Source: Candidatus Aenigmatarchaeota archaeon
Lineage (GTDB): Archaea; Aenigmatarchaeota; Aenigmatarchaeia; QMZP01
DNA: 27,076 nucleotides
Direction: 5' to 3'
NCBI GenBank assembly: GCA_020343575.1
Contig: CP070801.1
Location: 211,965 to 239,040, forward strand
Positions 1 through 5,600 of this stretch are shown piece by piece. Positions within the stretch are counted from its first letter, which is position 1, and every line of letters begins with the position of its first letter. A model generated the notes under the pieces. The model searched no databases. It had not been told where the DNA came from and saw only the letters and a program-made list of their open reading frames with translations. Both the position numbers and the translations under genes were made by a program.

Positions 1-357
1 AATAATGATCTAAAAGCGACTGTTGTGAACTATTGTCATCTGAACCACAACAACCAAGGCATCAAAATGATGAAGAGTCTCTTCGATTACTTCAAGGAGA
101 ATGCCAGAGATTATAGGAGACTGGGTTCTGGGGCGCTGGATTTCTGCTGGATTGCGTGCGGGAGGAATGATGTTTACGTAAGACCTGATATATCCATTTA
201 CGATATTGTTCCTGGTTATGTGATTGCGAAGGAAGCAGGCGCAAAAACAACGGACTGGCAAAACAGACCATGGACCCTGGAATCGAAGGATCTTCTGGCA
301 ACTAACGGAACCAAAATACATGAAGAGGTTCTGGAGATTATAAATCGCTCTAAGTAA
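1..357 (+). CDS. Inositol monophosphatase / archaeal FBPase family enzyme, C-terminal part (cut by window edge)
   Basis: The reading frame is open from the first base, so the 5' part lies outside the window; about 118 codons remain. The remnant has the C-terminal core of the Mg-dependent inositol-phosphatase superfamily: RRLGSGALDFCWIACGR followed by the second metal-site region YDIVPG, equivalent to the WDxAAG signature, then a VIAKEAGAKTTD segment. Family members hydrolyse inositol-1-phosphate, fructose-1,6-bisphosphate or related sugar phosphates. Archaeal paralogues often do both, so the substrate cannot be fixed from this piece. A GTG at 25 could be mistaken for the start, but the preceding in-frame codons continue without a stop and family members are about 250 aa long. 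Only family membership is secure. Confidence 0.85.
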   Translation, partial: NNDLKATVVNYCHLNHNNQGIKMMKSLFDYFKENARDYRRLGSGALDFCWIACGRNDVYVRPDISIYDIVPGYVIAKEAGAKTTDWQNRPWTLESKDLLATNGTKIHEEVLEIINRSK

Positions 358-396
358 AACTGGAAAGATTATATAAGGTATTTAAGAACTGATTGT

Positions 397-456
397 TTAC
401 CTTCTTCTCCTCGCTGTCTTTTTCTTTGCTCTCTTTGCCCTTCTTCTTACTGCCAT
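397..456 (-). CDS. 19-aa Arg/Lys-rich micropeptide
   Basis: An ATG-to-TAA frame encodes MAVRRRAKRAKKKTARRRR; 14 of 19 residues are Arg or Lys and the rest are Ala, Val, Thr and Met. A TATA-like element sits about 30 bases upstream of the ATG on the same strand, which would give an almost leaderless mRNA, as with several other genes here. It lies alone between two plus-strand genes, convergent to the first and divergent from the glycosyltransferase. The composition resembles the smallest ribosomal protein, eL41, or histone-tail-like nucleic-acid-binding peptides, but it lacks the Trp often seen in eL41. The function is unknown. The short length means a chance frame cannot be excluded; the promoter placement and extreme composition argue that it is real. 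Confidence 0.5.
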   Translation of the reverse strand: MAVRRRAKRAKKKTARRRR

Positions 457-481
457 GTAAATCTGTATAATAATTGTTTTT

Positions 482-494
482 CTTAAATAAAAAG
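482..494 (-). promoter_or_regulatory. TATA-like box for the 19-aa peptide gene
   Basis: On the minus strand this reads CTTTTTATTTAAG. Its centre is about 31 bases upstream of the ATG at 456, which predicts a start of transcription within a few bases of the start codon. The surrounding tract is AT-rich, so the match is suggestive only. Confidence 0.4.
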
Positions 495-538
495 TTTTTC
501 AAAAAATTTTCAAAAATTGCTTTTCTAACGCAAAATCC

Positions 539-548
539 CTTTAAAAGA
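539..548 (+). promoter_or_regulatory. TATA-like box for the GT81 glycosyltransferase gene
   Basis: CTTTAAAAGA lies about 50 bases before the ATG at 596. An AGGTG ribosome binding site at 586-590, five bases from the ATG, supports that start codon. Confidence 0.45.
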
Positions 549-595
549 TTATCTGAGAATAGATAACTTCTTAGTGAGTAATTTTAGGTGAAAGG

Positions 596-1843
596 ATGGA
601 CTTACATCAGAACCCGAAAATAAAGACGTACCCCATGCTAAATGATAGCCCTGCCAGCCGTAAGAATATCAGGAAGAAGTTGAGGGATTATAAGGGCGGT
701 ATTGCCCTTGTTCTTCCATCACTCTACAAGGAGATTCAGGGAGAGGGTCTTCCCATTATAGGGGAAAAACTGAAGGATGTGGATTACATCAATCAACTTG
801 TTGTTGTTTTGGACGGACCATCAAATAAGAAAAATTTTGATGAGTTTAGCGAGTTTTTCTCAGGGCTTCCGGGGGATCCCAAGATTGTTTGGACAGAGGG
901 TAAAAGGGTAAAAACACTGTACGAGTCGTTAAAAGAAAAGGACCTTGATTTCGACCACCGCGGTAAAGGAAGGGCTGTTCATCTGGCAAATGGGTACATA
1001 CTTGCAACAGGAAAGAGTAGGGTTATAGCATTGCATGACTGTGATATAAAAACCTATGATACGAGTATTGTTGACAGACTGGTTTATCCGATTGCTAGAC
1101 GGGGAGACGAGTTCTGCAAGGGTTTTTACAGCAGACATACGAATGAAAAGATGTACGGGAGGGTTGCGAGGCTTTTCATTACCCCTCTGCTAAGGGCTTT
1201 GAAAAAAGTGGATAGTATCAAGAAAAACGAAGATGCCATGGAATTTCTTGAGTATATGGAATCCTTCAGGTATCCTAGTGCAGGCGAGGTTTCAATGAGG
1301 CGAGGACTTGCACGCACAATCAGAATGCCCTATGACTGGAGCCTTGAAGTTGGAATGTTGGCAGAGGTTTACGAAAAAATGTCATTGGATAAGATATGTC
1401 AGAGTGAGCTTTTGGGTGTGGGATATGAACACAAGCATCAGGAATTATCTCAGGATGATAGAGAAATGGGTTTGCATAAGATGTCAAGAGAGATCGCCAA
1501 ATCCATATTCAGAACTCTGGCAAGACATCATGGCGTTACTTTCACTGATGACATCTTCAGAACCCTGGAACAGTTATACGTTAAAGAGGCAGAAAAACTG
1601 ATAGATGTTTATGAGGGTGATGCAGAAATTAACGCACTTGGTTATAACAGGCATGAAGAGAAGGTTATTGTGGAAACATTCGCTGATAAATCATTAAAGG
1701 AGGCTAAAGACGAATATAACCGATATGTGGAAAGAGAACCAACGCTCCCATCCTGGGAAAGAATCATTTCAGCAGATCCTGATTTTTTCAAGAAGTTTGA
1801 GGACGCTATTGGAGAGGACAACCTACGTCATGTTATGGTATAG
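596..1843 (+). CDS. gpgS: GT81-like glycosyltransferase, probable glucosyl-3-phosphoglycerate synthase
   Basis: A 415-aa soluble GT-A fold glycosyltransferase. Visible landmarks are a VVVLDGP strand (about 69-75), GKGRAVHLA (123-131), a DxD-type metal site HDCD (147-150), the CKGFYSRH segment (174-181) followed by YGRVARLFITPLLRAL, an acceptor-region PSAGEVSMRR (227-236), and GYEHKHQ (276-282). This order matches GT81 enzymes, which transfer glucose from an NDP-glucose to 3-phosphoglycerate, the first step to the compatible solute glucosylglycerate. The start is fixed by the AGGTG site five bases upstream. No phosphatase partner (GpgP) is adjacent, although the truncated phosphatase-family gene at the left edge could in principle act on a sugar phosphate. 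An alternative is another GT2/GT81 enzyme with a different acceptor; family assignment is more secure than substrate. Confidence 0.7.
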   Translation: MDLHQNPKIKTYPMLNDSPASRKNIRKKLRDYKGGIALVLPSLYKEIQGEGLPIIGEKLKDVDYINQLVVVLDGPSNKKNFDEFSEFFSGLPGDPKIVWTEGKRVKTLYESLKEKDLDFDHRGKGRAVHLANGYILATGKSRVIALHDCDIKTYDTSIVDRLVYPIARRGDEFCKGFYSRHTNEKMYGRVARLFITPLLRALKKVDSIKKNEDAMEFLEYMESFRYPSAGEVSMRRGLARTIRMPYDWSLEVGMLAEVYEKMSLDKICQSELLGVGYEHKHQELSQDDREMGLHKMSREIAKSIFRTLARHHGVTFTDDIFRTLEQLYVKEAEKLIDVYEGDAEINALGYNRHEEKVIVETFADKSLKEAKDEYNRYVEREPTLPSWERIISADPDFFKKFEDAIGEDNLRHVMV

Positions 1844-1869
1844 TTTAATGGCTGACGTTTTTCTAAACA

Positions 1870-1877
1870 TTATAAAT
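1870..1877 (+). promoter_or_regulatory. TATA box for the map-MGMT transcript
   Basis: TTATAAAT is centred about 37 bases before the map ATG at 1910. No ribosome binding site is visible in between, so the message probably has a very short leader. Confidence 0.55.
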
Positions 1878-1909
1878 CCAAAGAACATATTTTATTATTA
1901 GGATTTTTT

Positions 1910-2803
1910 ATGGAGAAGGAAATTTTGGAGAAGTACAAGAAGGCTGGAAAGATTAACGCAGAGGTAAAACAGGAGATTTCTCATATGCTCAAACCCGGAT
2001 TGAAAATTCTGGACCTTGCAAACAAGATTGAGGGTTTGGTAAAGAAGAAGGGAGCCAGACCAGCATTCCCTGTGAATATCTCGATAAATGAGGTTGCTGC
2101 CCACTACACCCCGTCGTTCGCAGACACTCGGGAAATCCAGGAAGGAGAGTTGGTGAAGATTGACATAGGTGTTCACATTGATGGTTACATAGGGGATATG
2201 GCATTCACTTACTGCTCACAACCGAACCACCTGATAAAGGCATCGGAGAAGGTTCTGGAGAAAGCCATCAAGATTATAAAGCCGGGGGTTTCTATTTCAG
2301 AGATAGGAACAACAATTGAGAATTCTGCAAAGGCTCAGGGAGTCGGGGTTATCGTTAACCTTACCGGCCATACCCTGGACAAGTACGTTTTCCATGGCCC
2401 ACCATCGATCCTCAACGTGAAGAACAATCTCGATCATAAGTTCAAGGAGTGGGATGTTATTGCGCTGGAGCCGTTCATAACAGAAACCAATGGACACGTA
2501 AAGAATTCTGGGACAGTTGAGATATACAGATATCTCATGGACAGACCCGTGAGATTGATGGAGGCAAGGAAGATCCTGGCGATGGCAAGGGACGAATACA
2601 ATTCCCTTCCTTTCGCAAAACGATGGCTCTACAAGAAATTCTCGCCTATCAAGGTTTCCCTGGCACTGAGGCAGCTCGGGGCAGTGGAGGCGTTGGAAAC
2701 CTACCCTGTACTAAAAGAGATTGAAAACAAACCCATCGCCCAGTCAGAGCACACGATAATTGTCAGGGACAAACCAATTATTACAACAAAACCGGTTGAA
2801 TAA
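1910..2803 (+). CDS. map: Methionine aminopeptidase, type II
   Basis: A cytosolic metallopeptidase that removes the initiator methionine from nascent proteins. The 297-aa length fits archaeal type II enzymes (about 295 aa). All five metal ligands are present: D85 (KIDIG), D96 (YIGD), H154 (TGH), E187 (ALEPF) and E280 (QSEH), together with the substrate-binding H65 in AAHYTP. The type II helical insertion lies between roughly residues 200 and 270. It is the first gene of a probable two-gene unit; the MGMT gene starts nine bases after its stop. The ATG is preceded by a TATA box but no clear ribosome binding site. Confidence 0.96.
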   Translation: MEKEILEKYKKAGKINAEVKQEISHMLKPGLKILDLANKIEGLVKKKGARPAFPVNISINEVAAHYTPSFADTREIQEGELVKIDIGVHIDGYIGDMAFTYCSQPNHLIKASEKVLEKAIKIIKPGVSISEIGTTIENSAKAQGVGVIVNLTGHTLDKYVFHGPPSILNVKNNLDHKFKEWDVIALEPFITETNGHVKNSGTVEIYRYLMDRPVRLMEARKILAMARDEYNSLPFAKRWLYKKFSPIKVSLALRQLGAVEALETYPVLKEIENKPIAQSEHTIIVRDKPIITTKPVE

Positions 2804-2812
2804 GGTGTTGTT

Positions 2813-3121
2813 ATGAAATTCTCAGAAAGGGTACTTGATCTTTGCAGAAAGGTTCCGAAGGGGAGGGTTACAACCTATGGAGAGATTGCAAGGGTGATGG
2901 AAAAGCCCAGAGCCTCCAGAGCAGTGGGGCAGGCTCTGAAGAGGAATCCAAAACCCATTGAAATCCCATGCCACAGAGTGGTTCGCTCTGATGGAAGTTT
3001 GGGAGGATATGGTGGTTCTGGTAGGAAAGGGGCAGAGAAAAAGAAAGCGCTACTGAGGGGAGAGGGAGTAAATGTGAAGAAAGATAAAATAAAAATAAGA
3101 GATTATCTGTATCGTTTTTAA
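2813..3121 (+). CDS. ogt: Methylated-DNA--protein-cysteine methyltransferase (MGMT, catalytic domain only)
   Basis: A DNA-repair protein that transfers alkyl groups from O6-alkylguanine to its own cysteine. The 102-aa protein contains only the C-terminal DNA-binding and active-site domain: helix-turn-helix with SRAVGQALKRNP (35-46), where the Arg is the nucleotide-flipping arginine finger, the active-site IPCHRV with C53, and the SLGGYGG loop (62-68). Because the cysteine is present, this is not an alkyltransferase-like (Atl) protein, which lack it. The N-terminal domain of classical Ogt/Ada is absent, as in several short archaeal forms. It is probably cotranscribed with map. Its last four bases overlap the convergent zinc-ribbon gene. 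Confidence 0.92.
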   Translation: MKFSERVLDLCRKVPKGRVTTYGEIARVMEKPRASRAVGQALKRNPKPIEIPCHRVVRSDGSLGGYGGSGRKGAEKKKALLRGEGVNVKKDKIKIRDYLYRF

Positions 3122-3267
3122 GACCATATATTTGGATATTCCAGTTCTGATTCAAGTATGAGGCCAAACTCTGAGAATATTGCGAAGCAGTTCGGGCATT
3201 TGAAAACATCTGGGTTCCTGTTCCAGACACCCCCAGATGTTCCGCAAAGGGGACACTTGTTTCGCAT
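3118..3267 (-). CDS. Small zinc-ribbon protein (49 aa)
   Basis: An ATG-to-TAA frame encodes a single zinc ribbon, with CPLC at residues 5-8 and CPNC at 24-27, followed by a short acidic C-terminus. Two CxxC knuckles 15 residues apart in a frame filled almost entirely by the domain make it very likely a real gene. Upstream on the same strand CATATTTAAAGG (about 3317-3328) is a plausible TATA box. It follows eL32 on the same strand after about 60 bases and ends tail-to-tail over the MGMT stop. Single zinc ribbons of this size occur in ribosomal proteins, transcription factors and protein-interaction adaptors; no specific function can be assigned. A longer antisense frame over the same bases (2868-3314) has no recognisable domain and was rejected. 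Confidence 0.7.
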   Translation of the reverse strand: MRNKCPLCGTSGGVWNRNPDVFKCPNCFAIFSEFGLILESELEYPNIWS

Positions 3268-3329
3268 AAAAACCAACCAGACAAGTTGTTTAGTTTAATA
3301 ATAATATGTGGCAAAACCTTTAAATATGG

Positions 3330-3737
3330 CTAAATGCCCTGGTTTACTATCTTTATCTTTTTCTCCTCTGCCTTCTTCATGATTTCTGTTCTCTTCTTCT
3401 TTCCCACTGATGAAGATATAAGAGCGATTTCTTTCTCAGGATTCAGCTTCTCGAGATCGTTCGGGTTCGAAACCCTGATCTCTTTGTACCCGTATCTTGT
3501 CAAACCCCTCACGCTTTTTGGAGAACCGTAACCAACTCTTGGGAGCCTGCCTCTTGCCTTTTCCTGTTTCCTCAGTTTTGAATGACGTCCTCTTGGTCTT
3601 CTCCAGGCCTTTTTCAGTTTTTTCAACCTGTACCCTTCCTGTCTCTTAAAATCTGGTTTCTTCTTCTTTACTTTTTTCCTAACCTTGAGTATGGGCCTGA
3701 ATTCCTTCTTTACCCTTTTGGTTTTTTTCTTAATCAT
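3330..3737 (-). CDS. rpl32e: 50S ribosomal protein eL32 (L32e)
   Basis: The 135-aa protein has the eL32 core: a FKRQEGYRLKKLKKAWRRPR segment, GRHSKLRKQ, the VGYGSPKSVRGL loop and a C-terminal Rossmann-like half that ends in a basic KKIKIVNQ segment. The ATG at 3737 is preferred over an in-frame GTG at 3746 because a GGTGA site stands five bases ahead of the ATG, inside the end of the uL6 gene. The two genes overlap by eight bases and are translationally coupled. The first 30 residues are very Lys-rich, as is common for eL32. In most archaea the pair uL6-eL32 sits in the S10/spc ribosomal cluster; here it follows the RNA polymerase genes. Confidence 0.95.
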   Translation of the reverse strand: MIKKKTKRVKKEFRPILKVRKKVKKKKPDFKRQEGYRLKKLKKAWRRPRGRHSKLRKQEKARGRLPRVGYGSPKSVRGLTRYGYKEIRVSNPNDLEKLNPEKEIALISSSVGKKKRTEIMKKAEEKKIKIVNQGI

Positions 3738-4281
3738 TCTTCTCACCCTCTTCTGGTTTCTCTATGGGTCTGCATTTCTGGATCAGGTGACAGCCGTCCT
3801 GGAAAACCCTTCTGTCATAACCCTTGACCTTTGTTGTAAGCTCTATGTTCGCGGCTGTTTGGCCAACCTCGTCCTTGTCTGTCCCCGTAATCAGAATCTC
3901 ATCCTTCTTTACCTCAACCTTTGTGTTGCCGAATATCTTTGCGACTCTTGGTTTTCTCTCTCCCATGAAGTTTTGTATAACTACCCTTTCACCCTCTATG
4001 TTGAACTTTACAGGGAAATGAGAGTAGACTACCTTGAGCTTGGCCTCCCATCCCTGGGTCACACCGATTATCATGTTCCTCAGGTGAGCACTCCATGTTC
4101 CTACCAACGCCTTCTCCTTTCTTCTTTCAGTGCCTGAGCTGAGCGTAACCTCTTTGTCTCCTATACCCACCTTTACACCCTTGATGGGTTTCCTCAGCTC
4201 TCCATTCGGTCCACAGACTACCAGATTCCCTTGCTCCATTCCGACCTTTACGCCGTCAGGAATCTCAAGTGTTTTCTGCAT
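3730..4281 (-). CDS. rpl6: 50S ribosomal protein uL6
   Basis: A 183-aa uL6 protein that binds 23S rRNA near the sarcin-ricin loop and factor-binding site. It has both alpha/beta repeats: LEIPDGVKVGMEQGNLVVCGPNGEL at the N-terminus and the second domain with FPVKFNIEGERVVIQNFMGERKPR, followed by the archaeal-type QKCRPIEKP tail. The frame stays open upstream to 4470 inside rpoA2, but the ATG at 4281 matches the family N-terminus and has a GGTGA site four bases before it. A TATA-like box at 4317-4326 suggests a promoter independent of the RNA polymerase operon. Confidence 0.95.
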   Translation of the reverse strand: MQKTLEIPDGVKVGMEQGNLVVCGPNGELRKPIKGVKVGIGDKEVTLSSGTERRKEKALVGTWSAHLRNMIIGVTQGWEAKLKVVYSHFPVKFNIEGERVVIQNFMGERKPRVAKIFGNTKVEVKKDEILITGTDKDEVGQTAANIELTTKVKGYDRRVFQDGCHLIQKCRPIEKPEEGEKND

Positions 4282-4316
4282 ACAATCACCATCAATTAAG
4301 AAAATTAACCGTAAAT

Positions 4317-4326
4317 GATATAAATT
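4317..4326 (-). promoter_or_regulatory. TATA-like box for uL6-eL32
   Basis: On the minus strand this reads AATTTATATC in the 50-base gap after rpoA2. Transcription would begin about 14 bases before the uL6 ATG, just ahead of its GGTGA site. It would let the ribosomal pair be expressed separately from the polymerase genes. Confidence 0.5.
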
Positions 4327-4331
4327 GTTTT

Positions 4332-5585
4332 CTACTTTTTCTTCTTCCTGGGTTTCTTTGCCTTCCTTTCCCTTGTTTTTTTCGGTTTTCTGGTCTTTTT
4401 GATTTTCGCTGGCTTCTTTGTTTTCTTTGGCTTTTTGGGTTTCGCTGTCCTCCTCGGTTTTTCTCTCCACTCCTTTTTTCCTGCAAGTCCCGGGAGTCTC
4501 CTCACCAGGGTGAATGCGCCTGTTCCTATGGGAGCAACCTGATTCATCATTATGTTTTCTACGGTTCCCCTCAGGTCATCCTTTTCTCCCCTTATGGCTG
4601 CGCTGGTCAGATGTTTCTTGGTCTCCTCAAACGAAGCCCTAACAAGTACAGAGGCCTTTTGACCGGAAAGTCCGTATCTTCCTATTGCGCGTATGTGTCC
4701 TTCTACAGTCATCAGATCAGCCAGAAGCATTATATATCTGACATCAACCCCCAATCCCTGCTCCTCCAGTGTATACTTGGCCTGCTTTATTATGACGTTT
4801 CTTGCTGCCTCAGTTCCCAGAACGTTGAGAACCTCGAATATGTTGTTGCTCACTATTCTGGTGTAATCAACCCCTTCTATCTCGAAAACCTTTTTCAGGT
4901 TTGAACCCAGGGTAGTTATTATCCATTCACCTTCCTCCTTTGTAACAACAACCTGCGAAATTCCCCTTATTCCCTTAACATGCGACTCCAGGAGGGAATA
5001 CTTGAGTTTGTGCAGATTCTTCAGGTCTACTTTTTTCGGTCTGACAATGAGTTCATCGCCCTCAACCAATGTTTCGGTGTTTCTGAGCCTCACACACTTC
5101 GAAACCTTCTGGGGATCCATTCCAAGGCTTGCAAGTTTTTTCGTATCGAGTTTGCACCTTATCTGGACTTCTGTGAGGTCAGTGGTTGTGGAAAGGATAA
5201 CATCCTTCGCTTTCACTTCCCTTAGGCTGCTTGCTATCTTCCTTACATCCTCGATGTTCTGGTGGTCCTTCTTCATGTAAACGGTCATGGTTGGTGTTCT
5301 TGGTTCCCTCCGGGCATCGAATATCTCGAGCATCCTGGGAAGACCGAGTGTTACCTGTATCCCTGCTGTTCCAGCGAAGTGGTAGGTCCTCATGGTCATC
5401 TGGGTGGCGGGTTCTGAAAGGGACTGGGCAGTTACCACACCAACGGGCTCCTCCGGGTCATAGGAGGATTTTGCATAAAGTATCTTGACTGTGTTTAGGA
5501 TATCTCTCTTCTTCTCTTCTGATAGCCTGTTCTGAGTAAAGTAACCATCCAGCTCTTCCCTTATTTTCAGTGGTAACGTATTCAT
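4332..5585 (-). CDS. rpoA2: DNA-directed RNA polymerase subunit A'' with a Lys-rich C-terminal tail
   Basis: The C-terminal third of the archaeal equivalent of Rpb1/beta-prime. It includes the trigger-loop region (PVGVVTAQSLSEPATQMTMR), the family block RTYHFAGTAGIQVTLGLPR, the cleft/jaw domain and the C-terminal LADLMTVEGHIRAIGRYGLSG and PIGTGAF segments. The ATG at 5585 is chosen because GGTG stands six bases upstream; an in-frame GTG at 5594 is the alternative. It follows rpoA1 after about 15 bases. After the conserved domain ends (around 4478), roughly 48 residues remain, about two-thirds Lys/Arg with Pro and Thr. This tail is absent from typical archaeal A'' and sits where the C-terminal domain emerges from eukaryotic Rpb1. 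Confidence 0.97.
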   Translation of the reverse strand: MNTLPLKIREELDGYFTQNRLSEEKKRDILNTVKILYAKSSYDPEEPVGVVTAQSLSEPATQMTMRTYHFAGTAGIQVTLGLPRMLEIFDARREPRTPTMTVYMKKDHQNIEDVRKIASSLREVKAKDVILSTTTDLTEVQIRCKLDTKKLASLGMDPQKVSKCVRLRNTETLVEGDELIVRPKKVDLKNLHKLKYSLLESHVKGIRGISQVVVTKEEGEWIITTLGSNLKKVFEIEGVDYTRIVSNNIFEVLNVLGTEAARNVIIKQAKYTLEEQGLGVDVRYIMLLADLMTVEGHIRAIGRYGLSGQKASVLVRASFEETKKHLTSAAIRGEKDDLRGTVENIMMNQVAPIGTGAFTLVRRLPGLAGKKEWREKPRRTAKPKKPKKTKKPAKIKKTRKPKKTRERKAKKPRKKKK

Positions 5586-5600
5586 TCCACTCACCTGCCT

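Noticed and set aside
2868..3314. 148-codon minus-strand frame antisense to MGMT
   Set aside because: No domain, Ser/Leu-rich shadow composition, and it covers both MGMT and the well-supported zinc-ribbon gene in other frames.
4282..4470. 63-codon N-terminal extension of uL6 into rpoA2
   Set aside because: It translates the Lys-rich rpoA2 tail in another frame; uL6 has a good start and ribosome binding site at 4281.
4269..4904. 211-codon plus-strand frame antisense to rpoA2 and the uL6 start
   Set aside because: Phe/Leu/Cys-rich composition is what the complement of Lys-rich codons gives; the opposite strand is unquestionably RNA polymerase.
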